In this document: in pieces, positions 1-10,485 of the stretch | Layout: each line of letters begins with the position of its first letter | Position numbering within the stretch: position 1 is the stretch's first letter | From: Liolophura sinensis | Lineage: Eukaryota; Mollusca; Polyplacophora; Chitonida; Chitonidae | Length of the DNA: 24,166 nt | Assembly: GCF_032854445.1 (NCBI RefSeq) | Contig: NW_027018465.1 | Coordinates: 1 to 24,166, forward strand | Reading direction: 5' to 3' | Translations under genes and position numbers: made by a program | Notes under the pieces: generated by a model | The model's database searches: none | The model's input: only the letters and a program-made list of their open reading frames with translations | What the model was told of the DNA's origin: nothing

Positions 1-550
1 TACAATTGAACACTGACCCACATCAATAAGGTGCCAAAAGATGCGCAATTGGGCCAGGCATCTCCAGCTGTTGAAAAATTGCAAATTTCCTTGGTTTCCA
101 TGGAGTAAGAGCCGTTGCTGGGCACGTGATCTTGACATCAATGATTATTCATTTGTGGCTACAGCCAAAAGTATTGGTCGGAGAGCAACGCGGTTTGCAC
201 CATTCGATTTCTCGTCAAAATATACGTCGGATTAGCCTCTTACCAGCAGCATTGGAACAGTTTTTCCACTTTTGGATTTTTGCCTGGTATTTTTTCTAAT
301 TGAAATCGGCTACATTAACTATGTACAATCGCGACTGGTCATTACTATATTCAACTTTTCATTATAAGTTATGTGCCCTTCGGTAGCCCAGACGACGTCA
401 AATCTTTGGGCCAAGCCCATTTAACTCACCCAGCAAATGTCTTACTTCTAAGTCGAAGACAATCTCAATGTCTTTATCTACATATAGAAAAACCACACCA
501 TTTGTACATAAAAAAACACAAGGTACATGATACAGTCTGCTGTAAAAAAG
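1..550. repeat. Monomer M1: t221, m1, R1
   Basis: Free of indels against the interior consensus although it is at the window edge. Counted G+C is 221 of 550. Serves as the reference for site numbering. Ends in six A then one G. Its type matches M8 and M9. Confidence 0.95.
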
Positions 551-1105
551 TACAATTGAACACTGACCCACATCAATAAGGTGCCAAAAGATGCGCAATT
601 GGGCCAGGCATCTCCAGCTGTTGAAAAATTGCAAATTTCCTTGGTTTCCATGGAGTAAGAGCCGTTGCTGGGCACGTGATCTTGACATCAATGATTATTC
701 ATTTGTGGCTACAGCCAAAAGTATTGGTCGGAGAGCAACGCGGTTTGCACCATTCGGATTTCTCGTCAAAATATACGTCGGATTAGCCTCTTACCAGCAG
801 CATTGGAACAGTTTTTTCCACTTTTGGATTTTTGCCTGGTATTTTTTTCTAATTGAAATCGGCTACATTAACTATGTACAATCGCGACTGGTCATTACTA
901 TATTCAACTTTTCATTATAAGTTATGTGGCCCTTCGGTAGCCCAGACGACGTCAAATCTTTGGGCCAAGCCCATTTAACTCACCCAGCAAATGTCTTACT
1001 TCTAAGTCGAAGACAATCTCAATGTCTTTATCTACATATAGAAAAACCCACACCATTTGTACATAAAAAAACACAAGGTACATGATACAGTCTGCTGTAA
1101 AAAGG
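551..1105. repeat. Monomer M2: t221, m1, R1
   Basis: 555 bases because of five extra single bases: CGGATT after CATT (~756), a longer T run (~810), another at ~842, TGTGGCCC (~926) and AAACCCACACC (~1046). Ends AAAAAGG, the junction that precedes M3, M5, M10, M17, M20 and M43. Confidence 0.95.
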
Positions 1106-1661
1106 TACAATTGAACACTGACCCACATCAATAAGGTGCCAAAAGGATGCGCCCAATTGGGCCAGGGCATCTCCCAGCTGTTGAAAAATTGCAAATTTCC
1201 TTGGTTTCCATGGAGTAAGAAGCCGTTGCTGGGCACGTGATCTTGACATCATGATTATTCATTTGTGGCTACAGCCAAAAGTATTGGTCGGAGAGCAACG
1301 CGGTTTGCACCATTCGATTTCTCGTCAAAAAATACGTCGGATTAGCCTCTTACCAGCAGCATTGGAACAGTTTTTCCACTTTTGGATTTTTGCCTGGTCT
1401 TTTTGCTAATTGAAATCGGCTACATTAACTATGTACAATCGCGAACTGGTCATTACTATATTCAACTTTTCATTATAAGTTATGTGCCCTTCGGTCGCCA
1501 GACGACGTCAAATCTTTGGGCCAAGCCCAATTTAACTCACCCAGCAAATGTCTTACTTCTAAGTCGAAGACAAACTCAATGTCTTTATCTACATGTAGAA
1601 AAACCACACCATTTGTATATAAAAAAAACACAAGGTACTTGATACAGTCCGCTGTAAAAAG
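1106..1661. repeat. Monomer M3: a221, m2, R2
   Basis: Carries many one-base changes, mostly insertions in runs: AAAAGGATG, GCGCCCAATT, CCAGGGC, CTCCCAGC, GTAAGAAGCC, CGCGAACTGG, GCCCAATTT. It also has the deletion CATCATGATT and an altered GGTCGCCAGA. They scatter at homopolymers, as consensus error would. Confidence 0.95.
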
Positions 1662-2215
1662 TACAATTGAACACTGAACCCACATCAATAAGGTGCCAAA
1701 AGATGCGCAATTGGGCCAGGCATCTCCAGCTGTTGAAAAATTGCAAATTTCCTTGGTTTCCATGGAGTAAGAGCCGTTGCTGGCACGTGATCTTGACATC
1801 AATGATTATTCATTTGTGGGCTACAGCCAAAAGTATTTGGTCGGAGAGCAACGCGGTTTGCACCATTCGATTTCTCGTCAAAATATACGTCGGATTAGCC
1901 TCTTACCAGCAGCATTGGAACAGTTTTTCCACTTTTGGATTTTTGCCTGGTATTTTTGCGAATTGAAATCGGCTACATTAACTATGTACAATCGGCGACT
2001 GGTCATTATTATATTCAACTTTTCATTATAAGTTATGTGCCCTTCGGTAGCCCAGACGACGTCAAATCTTTGGGCCAAGCCCATTTAACTCACCCAGCAA
2101 ATGTCTTACTTCTAAGTCGAAGACAAACTCAATGTCTTTATCTACATGTAGAAAAAACACACCATTTGTACATAAAAAAAACACAAGGTACATGATACAG
2201 TCTGCTGTAAAAAGG
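1662..2215. repeat. Monomer M4: t221, a289 with GCGAA, hybrid right end
   Basis: The middle reads TATTTTTGCGAATTG, a combination not seen in another copy. The right end is mixed: a463 and g484 as in R2, but c507, a527 and t538 as in R1. Extra or missing bases occur at GAACCCAC, CTGGCACG, TGTGGGCTA, TATTTGG and CGGCGACTGG. Confidence 0.95.
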
Positions 2216-2771
2216 TACAATTGAACACTGACCCACATCAATAAGGTGCCCAAAAGGTGCGCAACTGGGGCCAGCATCTCCAGCTGTTGAAAAAATTGCA
2301 AATTTCCTTGGTTTCCATGGAGTAAGAGCCGTTGCTGGGCACGTGATCTTGACATCAATGATTATTCATTTGTGGCTACAGCCAAAAGTATTGGTCGGAG
2401 AGCAACGCGGTTTGCACATTCGATTTCTCGTCAAAAAATACGTCGATTAGCCTCTTACCAGCAGCATTGGAACAGTTTTTTCCCACTTTTGTATTTTGCC
2501 TGGTCTTTTCGCGAATTGAAATCGGCTACATTAACTATGTACAATCGCGGACTGGTCATTACTATATTCAACTTTTCATTATAAGTTATGTGCCCTTCGG
2601 TAGCCCAGACGACGTCAAATCTTTTGGGCCCAAGCCCCATTTAACTCACCCAGCAAATGTCTTACTTCTAAGTCGAAGACAAACTCAATGTCTTTATCTA
2701 CATGTAGAAAAACCCACACCATTTGTACATAAAAAAACACAAGGTACATGATACAGTCTGCTGTAAAAAAG
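2216..2771. repeat. Monomer M5: a221, m3, hybrid right end
   Basis: Same mixed right end as M4 (a463, g484, c507, a527, t538). One of the noisiest copies: GTGCCCAAAAGGTGCG, AACTGGGGCCAGC, ACGTCGATT, GCGGACTGG, CTTTTGGGCCCAAGCCCC. Confidence 0.95.
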
Positions 2772-3326
2772 TACAATTGAACACTGACCCACATCAATAA
2801 GGTGCCAAAAGATGCGCAATTGGGCCAGGCATCTCCAGCTGTTGAAAAATTGCAAATTTCCTTGGTTTCCATGGAGTAAGAGCCGTTGCTGGGCACGTGA
2901 TCTTGACATCAATGATTATTCATTTGTGGCTACAGCCAAAAGTATTGGTCGGAGAGGCAACGCGGTTTGCACCATTCGATTTCTCGTCAAAAAATACGTC
3001 GGATTAGCCTCTTACCAGCAGCATTGGAACAGTTTTTCCACTTTTGTATTTTTGCCTGGTCTTTTTCGCGAATTGAAATCGGCTACATTAACTATGTACA
3101 ATCGCGACTGGTCATTACTATATTCAACTTTTCATTATAAGTTATGTGCCCTTCGGTAGCCCCAGACCACGTCCAAATCTTGGGCCAAGCCCATTTTAAC
3201 TCACCCAGCAAATGTCTTACTTCTAAGTCGAAGAACAAAACTCAATGTCTTTATCTACATGTAGAAAAACCACACCATTTGTATATAAAAAAACACAAGG
3301 TACTTGTTACAGTCCGCTGTAAAAAG
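2772..3326. repeat. Monomer M6: a221, m3, c394, R2
   Basis: The c394 variant removes the GACGTC palindrome. Indels at GAGAGGCAAC, GTAGCCCCAGACC, GTCCAAATCTTGGG, CATTTTAAC and GAAGAACAAAAC. Confidence 0.95.
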
Positions 3327-3878
3327 TACAATTGAACACTGACCCACATCAATAAGGTGCCAAAAGATGCGCAATTGGGCCAGGCATCTCAGCTGTTGAA
3401 AAATAGCAAATTTCCTTGGTTTCCATGGAGTAAGAGCCGTTGCTGGCACGTGATCTTGACAACAATGATTATTCATTTGTGGCTACAGCCAAAAGTATTG
3501 GTCGGAGAGCAACGCGGTTTGCACCATTCGATTTCTCGTCAAAAAATACGTCGGATTAGCCTCTTACCAGCAGCATTGGAACAGTTTATTCTACTTTTGG
3601 ATTTTTGCCTGGTATTTTTTCTAATTGAAATCTGCTACATTAACTATGTACAATTGCGACTGGTCATTACTATATTCAACTTTTCATTATAAGTTATGTG
3701 CCCTTCGTAGCCCAGACGACGTCAAATCTTTGGGCCAAGCCCATTTAACTCACCCAGCAAATGTCTTACTTCTAAGTCGAAGACAAACTCAAATGTCTTT
3801 ATCCTACATGTAGAAAAACCACACCATTTGTATATAAAAAAAAACACAAGGTACTTGATACAGTCCGCTGTAAAAAAG
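3327..3878. repeat. Monomer M7: a221, m1 with t308 and t330, R2
   Basis: The linked pair AATCTGCTAC and ACAATTGCG, plus TTCTACTTTTGG, is shared with M13. The t308 part and CCTG-TATTTTTT middle recur in M44. Singletons include AAATAGCAAA, GACAACAATG and CTCAAATG. Confidence 0.95.
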
Positions 3879-4439
3879 TACAAATTGAACACTGACCCAC
3901 ATCAATAAGGTGCCAAAAGATGCGCAATTGGGGCCAGCATCTCCAGCTGTTGAAAGCTGTTGAAAAATTGCAAATTTCCTTGGTTTCCATGGAGTAAGAG
4001 CCGTTGCTGGGCACGTGATCTTGACATCAATGATTATTCATTTGTGGCTACAGCCAAAAGTATTGGTCGGAGAGCAACGCGGTTTGCACCATTCGATTTC
4101 TCGTCAAAATATACGTCGGATTAGCCTCTTACCAGCAGCATTGGAACAGTTTTTCCACTTTTGGATTTTTGCCTGGTATTTTTTCTAATTGAAATCGGCT
4201 ACATTAACTATGTACAATCGCGACTGGTCATTACTATATTCAACTTTTCATTATAAGTTATGTGCCCTTCGGTAGCCCAGACGACGTCAAATCTTTGGGC
4301 CAAGCCCATTTAACTCACCCAGCAAATGTCTTACTTCTAAGTCGAAGACAATCTCAATGTCTTTATCTACATATAGAAAAACCACACCATTTGTACATAA
4401 AAAAACACAAGGTACATGATACAGTCTGCTGTAAAAAAG
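3879..4439. repeat. Monomer M8: t221, m1, R1, with 10-bp internal duplication
   Basis: Longest copy in the window at 561 bases, because of a 10-base tandem duplication listed separately. Indels stop after about 3,980, which marks the left limit of the noisy zone. Confidence 0.95.
3946..3965. repeat. 10-bp tandem duplication GCTGTTGAAA inside M8
   Basis: GCTGTTGAAA occurs twice in direct succession (3946-3955 and 3956-3965). Every other monomer has it once. It may be a true replication-slippage event or a consensus artefact, since it lies at the edge of the indel-rich zone. Confidence 0.9.
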
Positions 4440-4988
4440 TACAATTGAACACTGACCCACATCAATAAGGTGCCAAAAGATGCGCAATTGGGCCAGGCAT
4501 CTCCAGCTGTTGAAAAATTGCAAATTTCCTTGGTTTCCATGGAGTAAGAGCCGTTGCTGGGCACGTGATCTTGACATCAATGATTATTCATTTGTGGCTA
4601 CAGCCAAAAGTATTGGTCGGAGAGCAACGCGGTTTGCACCATTCGATTTCTCGTCAAAATATACGTCGGATTAGCCTCTTACCAGCAGCATTGGAACAGT
4701 TTTTCCACTTTTGGATTTTTGCCTGGTATTTTTTCTAATTGAAATCGGCTACATTAACTATGTACAATCGCGACTGGTCATTACTATATTCAACTTTTCA
4801 TTATAAGTTATGTGCCTTCGGTAGCCCAGACGACGTCAAATCTTTGGGCCAAGCCCATTTAACTCACCCAGCAAATGTCTTACTTCTAAGTCGAAGACAA
4901 TCTCAATGTCTTTATCTACATATAGAAAAACCACACCATTTGTACATAAAAAAACACAAGGTACATGATACAGTCTGCTGTAAAAAGG
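4440..4988. repeat. Monomer M9: t221, m1, R1
   Basis: One base short because of TGTGCCTTCGG near 4812; otherwise matches M1. Ends AAAAAGG. Confidence 0.95.
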
Positions 4989-5536
4989 TACAATTGAACA
5001 CTGACCACATCAATAAGGTGCCAAAAGATGCGCAATTGGGCCAGGCATCTCCAGCTGTTGAAAAATTGCAAATTTCCTTGGTTTCCATGGAGTAATAGCC
5101 GTTGCTGGGCACGTGATCTTGACATCAATGATTATTCATTTGTGGCTACAGCCAAAAGTATTGGTCGGAGAGCAACGCGGTTTGCACCATTCGATTTCTC
5201 GTCAAAAAATACGTCGGATTAGCCTCTTACCAGCAGCATTGGAACAGTTTTTCCACTTTTGGATTTTTGCCTGGTCTTTTTGCTAATTGAAATCGGCTAC
5301 ATTAACTATGTACAATCGCGACTGGTCATTACTATATTCAACTTTTCATTATAAGTTATGTGCCCTTCGGTAGCCCAGACGACGTCAAATCTTTGGGCCA
5401 AGCCCATTTAACTCACCCAGCAAATGTCTTACTTCTAAGTCGAAGACAAACTCAATGTCTTATCTACATGTAGAAAAACCACACCATTTGTATATAAAAA
5501 AAACACAAGGTACTTGATACAGTCCGCTGTAAAAAG
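4989..5536. repeat. Monomer M10: a221, m2, R2
   Basis: Two bases short (CTGACCACATC and GTCTTATCTAC). One private substitution, GAGTAATAGCC for GAGTAAGAGCC near 5096. Confidence 0.95.
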
Positions 5537-6085
5537 TACAATTGAACACTGACCCACATCAATAAGGTGCCAAAAGATGCGCAATTGGGCCAGGCATCTC
5601 CAGCTGTTGAAAAATTGCAAATTTCCTTGGTTTCCATGGAGTAAGAGCCGTTGCTGGGCACGTGATCTTGACATCAATGATTATTCATTTGTGGCTACAG
5701 CCAAAAGTATTGGTCGGAGAGCAACGCGGTTTGCACCATTCGATTTCTCGTCAAAAAATACGTCGGATTAGCCTCTACCAGCAGCATTGGAACAGTTTTT
5801 CCACTTTTGTATTTTTGCCTGGTATTTTCGCGAATTGAAATCGGCTACATTAACTATGTACAATCGCGACTGGTCATTACTATATTGAACTTTTCATTAT
5901 AAGTTATGTGCCCTTCGGTAGCCCAGACGACGTCAAATCTTTGGGCCAAGCCCATTTAACTCACCCAGCAAATGTCTTACTTCTAAGTCGAAGACAAACT
6001 CAATGTCTTTATCTACATGTAGAAAAACCACACCATTTGTATATAAAAAAAACACAAGGTACTTGATACAGTCCGCTGTAAAAAG
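5537..6085. repeat. Monomer M11: a221, m3-like, g352, R2
   Basis: The middle has t275 with TATTTTCGCGAA, so it combines a289 with the m3 CGCGAA end. It is followed by a TTCAATTG start in M12. Confidence 0.95.
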
Positions 6086-6635
6086 TTCAATTGAACACTG
6101 ACCCACATCAATAAGGTGCCAAAAGATGCGCAATTGGGCCAGCATCTCCAGCTGTTGAAAAATTGCAAATTTCCTTGGTTTCCATGGAGTAAGAGCCGTT
6201 GCTGGGCACGTGATCTTGACATCAATGATTATTCATTGTGGCTACAGCCAAAAGTATTGGTCGGAGAGCAACGCGGTTTGCACCATTCGATTTCTCGTCA
6301 AAAAATACGTCGGATTAGCCTCTTACCAGCAGCATTGGAACAGTTTTTCCACTTTTGTATTTTTTGCCTGGTCTTTTCGCGAATTGAAATCGGCTACATT
6401 AACTATGTACAATCGCGACTGGTCATTACTATATTCAACTTTTCATTATAAGTTATGTGCCCTTCGGTAGCCCAGACCACGTCAAATCTTTGGGCCAAGC
6501 CCATTTAACTCACCCAGCAAATGTCTTACTTCTAAGTCGAAGACAAACTCAATGTCTTTATCTACATGTAGAAAAACCACACCATTTGTATATAAAAAAA
6601 AACACAAGGTACTTGATACAGTCCGCTGTAAAAAG
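6086..6635. repeat. Monomer M12: TTC start, a221, m3, c394, R2
   Basis: Starts TTCAATTG, shared only with M19 and M42. Lacks GACGTC through c394. Small indels at GGGCCAGCATC and ATTCATTGTGG cost two bases, and a longer T run adds one. Confidence 0.95.
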
Positions 6636-7186
6636 TACAATTGAACACTGACCCACATCAATAAGGTGCCAAAAGATGCGCAATTGGGCCAGGCATCTCC
6701 AGCTGTTGAAAAATTGCAAATTTCCTTGGTTTCCATGGAGTAAGAGCCGTTGCTGGGCACGTGATCTTGACATCAATGATTATTCATTTGTGGCTACAGC
6801 CAAAAGTATTGGTCGGAGAGCAACGCGGTTTGCACCATTCGATTTCTCGTCAAAAAATACGTCGGATTAGCCTCTTACCAGCAGCATTGGAACAGTTTTT
6901 CTACTTTTGGATTTTTGCCTGGTATTTTTTCTAATTGAAATCTGCTACATTAACTATGTACAATTGCGACTGGTCATTACTATATTCAACTTTTCATTAT
7001 AAGTTATGTGCCCTTCGGTAGCCCAGACCACGTCAAATCTTTGGGCCAAGCCCATTTAACTCACCCAGCAAATGTCTTACTTCTAAGTCGAAGACAAACT
7101 CAATGTCTTTATCTACATGTAGAAAAACCACACCATTTGTATATAAAAAAAACACAAGGTACTTGATACAGTCCGCTGTAAAAAAG
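6636..7186. repeat. Monomer M13: a221, m1 with t308/t330, c394, R2
   Basis: Indel-free. Shares TTCTACTTTTGG, AATCTGCTAC and ACAATTGCG with M7, but has c394, which M7 lacks. Confidence 0.95.
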
Positions 7187-7734
7187 TACAGATGAACACT
7201 GACCCACATCAATAAGGTGCCAAAAGATGCGCAATTGGGCCAGGCATCTCCAGCTGTTGAAAAATTGCAAATTTCCTTGGTTTCCATGGAGTAAGAGCCG
7301 TTGCTGGGCACGTGATCTTGACATCAATGATTATTCATTTGTGCTACAGCCAAAAGTATTGGTCGGAGAGCAACGCGGTTTGCACCATTCGATTTCTCGT
7401 CAAAATATATGTCGGATTAGCCTCTTACCAGCAGCATTGGAACAGTTTTTCCACTTTTGGATTTTGGCCTGGTCTTTTTGCTAATTGAAATCGGCTACAT
7501 TAACTATGTACAATCGCGACTGGTCATTACTATATTCAACTTTTCATTATAAGTTATGTGCCCTTCGGTAGCCCAGACGACGTCAAATCTTTGGGCCAAG
7601 CCCATTTAACTCACCCAGCAAATGTCTTACTTCTAAGTCGAAGACAAACTCAATGTCTTTATCTACATGTAGAAAAACCACACCATTTGTATATAAAAAA
7701 AACACAGGTACTTGATACAGTCCGCTGTAAAAAG
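7187..7734. repeat. Monomer M14: t221, m2, R2
   Basis: Starts TACAGATGAAC, the only copy in which the CAATTG palindrome at the junction is lost. Other private changes are TATATGTCGG near 7410 and ATTTTGGCCTGG near 7465. Confidence 0.95.
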
Positions 7735-8284
7735 TACAATTGAACACTGACCCACATCAATAAGGTGCCAAAAGATGCGCAATTGGGCCAGGCATCTCCA
7801 GCTGTTGAAAAATTGCAAATTTCCTTGGTTTCCATGGAGTAAGAGCCGTTGCTGGGCACGTGATCTTGACATCAATGATTATTCATTTGTGGCTACAGCC
7901 AAAAGTATTGGTCGGAGAGCAACGCGGTTTGCACCATTCGATTTCTCGTCAAAATATACGTCGGATTAGCCTCTTACCAGCAGCATTGGAACAGTTTTTC
8001 CACTTTTGGATTTTTGCCTGGTATTTTTTCTAATTGAAATCGGCTACATTAACTATGTACAATCGCGACTGGTCATTACTATATTCAACTTTTCATTATA
8101 AGTTATGTGCCCTTCGGTAGCCCAGACGACGTCAAATCTTTGGGCCAAGCCCATTTAACTCACCCAGCAGTTGTCTTACTTCTAAGTCGAAGACAATCTC
8201 AATGTCTTTATCTACATATAGAAAAACCACACCATTTGTACATAAAAAAACACAAGGTACATGATACAGTCTGCTGTAAAAAAG
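7735..8284. repeat. Monomer M15: t221, m1, g436-t437, R1
   Basis: Only R1 copy with the CAGCAGTTGTC variant. In the rest of the window that variant occurs with R2 or mixed ends and with a412 (M24, M32, M36, M37, M40). Here c412 is kept, so this is a mosaic. Confidence 0.95.
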
Positions 8285-8833
8285 TACAATTGAACACTGA
8301 CCCACATCAATAAGGTGCAAAAGATGCGCAATTGGGCCAGGCATCTCCAGCTGTTGAAAAATTGCAAATTTCCTTGGTTTCCATGGAGTAAGAGCCGTTG
8401 CTGGGCACGTGATCTTGACATCAATGATTATTCATTTGTGGCTACAGCCAAAAGTATTGGTCGGAGAGCAACGCGGTTTGCACCATTCGATTTCTCGTCA
8501 AAATATACGTCGGATTAGCCTCTTACCAGCAGCATTGGAACAGTTTTTCCACTTTTGGATTTTTGCCTGGTATTTTTTCTAATTGAAATCGGCTACATTA
8601 ACTATGTACAATCGCGACTGGTCATTACTATGTTCAACTTTTCATTATAAGTTATGTGCCCTTCGGTAGCCCAGACGACGTCAAATCTTTGGGCCAAGCC
8701 CATTTAACTCACCCAGCAAATGTCTTACTTCTAAGTCGAAGACAATCTCAATGTCTTTATCTACATATAGAAAAACCACACCATTTGTACATAAAAAAAC
8801 ACAAGGTACATGATACAGTCTGCTGTAAAAAGG
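8285..8833. repeat. Monomer M16: t221, m1, R1
   Basis: One-base deletion at GGTGCAAAAG (~8318) and a private ACTATGTTCAAC near 8630. It is the last copy with an indel before the clean core. Confidence 0.95.
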
Positions 8834-8955
8834 TACAATTGAACACTGACCCACATCAATAAGGTGCCAAAAGATGCGCAATTGGGCCAGGCATCTCCAG
8901 CTGTTGAAAAATTGCAAATTTCCTTGGTTTCCATGGAGTAAGAGCCGTTGCTGGG

Positions 8956-8961
8956 CACGTG
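8956..8961. other. CACGTG palindrome (E-box/G-box sequence), M17 example
   Basis: CACGTG lies in GGGCACGTGATC in every monomer I checked, including those with an indel just beside it (GCTGGCACGTG). It is the recognition core for bHLH/bZIP factors in many eukaryotes. Conservation may only reflect array homogenisation. CCATGG (8931-8936) and GACGTC (9227-9232) are likewise present once per monomer, the latter lost in the c394 copies M6, M12, M13, M21 and M44. Confidence 0.3.
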
Positions 8962-9337
8962 ATCTTGACATCAATGATTATTCATTTGTGGCTACAGCCA
9001 AAAGTATTGGTCGGAGAGCAACGCGGTTTGCACCATTCGATTTCTCGTCAAAAAATACGTCGGATTAGCCTCTTACCAGCAGCATTGGAACAGTTTTTCC
9101 ACTTTTGGATTTTTGCCTGGTCTTTTTGCTAATTGAAATCGGCTACATTAACTATGTACAATCGCGACTGGTCATTACTATATTCAACTTTTCATTATAA
9201 GTTATGTGCCCTTCGGTAGCCCAGACGACGTCAAATCTTTGGGCCAAGCCCATTTAACTCACCCAGCAAATGTCTTACTTCTAAGTCGAAGACAAACTCA
9301 ATGTCTTTATCTACATGTAGAAAAACCACACCATTTG

Positions 9338-9351
9338 TATATAAAAAAAAA
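9338..9351 (+). other. TATA-like motif fused to an A-tract, once per R2 monomer (M17 example)
   Basis: TATATA followed by a run of about seven to nine A occurs at the same place in R2 monomers. The A run varies in length and the neighbouring bases hardly do. In R1 copies and in the hybrids M4, M5 and M20 the motif is GTACATAAAA, which breaks the TATA-like core. A-tracts are known to curve DNA and TATAWAW motifs can position transcription. Whether this one does either is unknown, and chance occurrence in 40% G+C DNA is quite possible. Confidence 0.35.
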
Positions 9352-9384
9352 CACAAGGTACTTGATACAGTCCGCTGTAAAAAG

Positions 9385-9934
9385 TACAATTGAACACTGA
9401 CCCACATCAATAAGGTGCCAAAAGATGCGCAATTGGGCCAGGCATCTCCAGCTGTTGAAAAATTGCAAATTTCCTTGGTTTCCATGGAGTAAGAGCCGTT
9501 GCTGGGCACGTGATCTTGACATCAATGATTATTCATTTGTGGCTACAGCCAAAAGTATTGGTCGGAGAGCAACGCGGTTTGCACCATTCGATTTCTCGTC
9601 AAAAAATACGTCGGATTAGCCTCTTACCAGCAGCATTGGAACAGTTTTTCCACTTTTGTATTTTTGCCTGGTCTTTTCGCGAATTGAAATCGGCTACATT
9701 AACTATGTACAATCGCGACTGGTCATTACTATATTCAACTTTTCATTATAAGTTATGTGCCCTTCGGTAGCCCAGACGACGTCAAATCTTTGGGCCAAGC
9801 CCATTTAACTCACCCAGCAAATGTCTTACTTCTAAGTCGAAGACAAACTCAATGTCTTTATCTACATGTAGAAAAACCACACCATTTGTATATAAAAAAA
9901 ACACAAGATACTTGATACAGTCCGCTGTAAAAAG
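9385..9934. repeat. Monomer M18: a221, m3, R2
   Basis: Private substitution CACAAGATACTT near 9907. Followed by the TTC-start copy M19; the M18-M19 pair is matched by M41-M42. Confidence 0.95.
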
Positions 9935-10485
9935 TTCAATTGAACACTGACCCACATCAATAAGGTGCCAAAAGATGCGCAATTGGGCCAGGCATCTCCA
10001 GCTGTTGAAAAATTGCAAATTTCCTTGGTTTCCATGGAGTAAGAGCCGTTGCTGGGCACGTGATCTTGACATCAATGATTATTCATTTGTGGCTACAGCC
10101 AAAAGTATTGGTCGGAGAGCAACGCGGTTTGCACCATTCGATTTCTCGTCAAAAAATACGTCGGATTAGCCTCTTACCAGCAGCATTGGAACAGTTTTTT
10201 CCACTTTTGGATTTTTGCCTGGTATTTTTTCTAATTGAAATCGGCTACATTAACTATGTACAATCGCGACTGGTCATTACTATATTCAACTTTTCATTAT
10301 AAGTTATGTGCCCTTCGGTAGCCCAGACGACGTCAAATCTTTGGGCCAAGCCCATTTAACTCACCCAGCAAATGTCTTACTTCTAAGTCGAAGACAATCT
10401 CAATGTCTTTATCTACATATAGAAAAACCACACCATTTGTACATAAAAAAACACAAGGTACATGATACAGTCTGCTGTAAAAAGG
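9935..10485. repeat. Monomer M19: TTC start, a221, m1, R1
   Basis: The a221 allele on an R1 copy is seen only here and in M42. One extra T in the TTTTTTCC run near 10200. Confidence 0.95.

Larger units (their letters stand above)
1..3878. repeat. Left higher-order unit 1 (M1-M7)
   Basis: Seven monomers in the order m1/R1, m1/R1, m2/R2, m1-like with GCGAA, m3, m3 with c394, and m1 with t308/t330. The first three types are repeated in the same order seven monomers later and again fourteen monomers later. The later members of the unit match less exactly, so this is a degraded higher-order repeat rather than a clean one. Indels in M2-M7 blur the comparison. Confidence 0.55.
3879..7734. repeat. 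Left higher-order unit 2 (M8-M14)
   Basis: Opens with the same m1/R1, m1/R1, m2/R2 series as unit 1. It then has an m3-like monomer whose successor begins TTCAATTG, an m3 monomer with c394, an m1 monomer with t308/t330 and c394, and an m2 monomer with t221. The m3(c394) to m1(t308/t330) pair (M12-M13) parallels M6-M7, but at a spacing of six monomers, so one monomer was gained or lost between units. Confidence 0.55.
8834..9384. repeat. Monomer M17: a221, m2, R2 (clean reference copy)
   Basis: Indel-free R2 copy with a nine-A run after TATAT. It is a useful consensus for comparison. Type identical to M3 and M10, which lie 14 and 7 monomers earlier. Confidence 0.95.

Noticed and set aside
591-920. 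Forward open frames of 60-119 codons, including this 109-codon one, as protein genes
   Set aside because: They recur once per repeat, overlap other frames on both strands, end differently whenever an indel shifts the frame, and show no signal, motif or family I recognise. The longest exist only in indel-bearing copies.
4287-4580. Reverse-strand 97-codon frame (MMSRSRAQQRLL...) seen in many monomers
   Set aside because: Same reasoning: it is present wherever the repeat is intact and is swapped for other frames by single A-run length changes. No recognisable domain is present. Array homogenisation alone explains its conservation.
9034-9052. CENP-B box in CATTCGATTTCTCGTC
   Set aside because: The TTCG start is there, but the required central A and the CGGG end are missing, so the essential positions do not match.
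8990-9060. tRNA-like or SINE-like internal promoter (TGGCTACAGCC and CATTCGATTTC resemble A and B boxes)
   Set aside because: The B-box-like stretch matches GGTTCGATTCC at only 8 of 11 positions, the A-box-like stretch lacks key bases, and no T-arm or acceptor stem can be paired around them.
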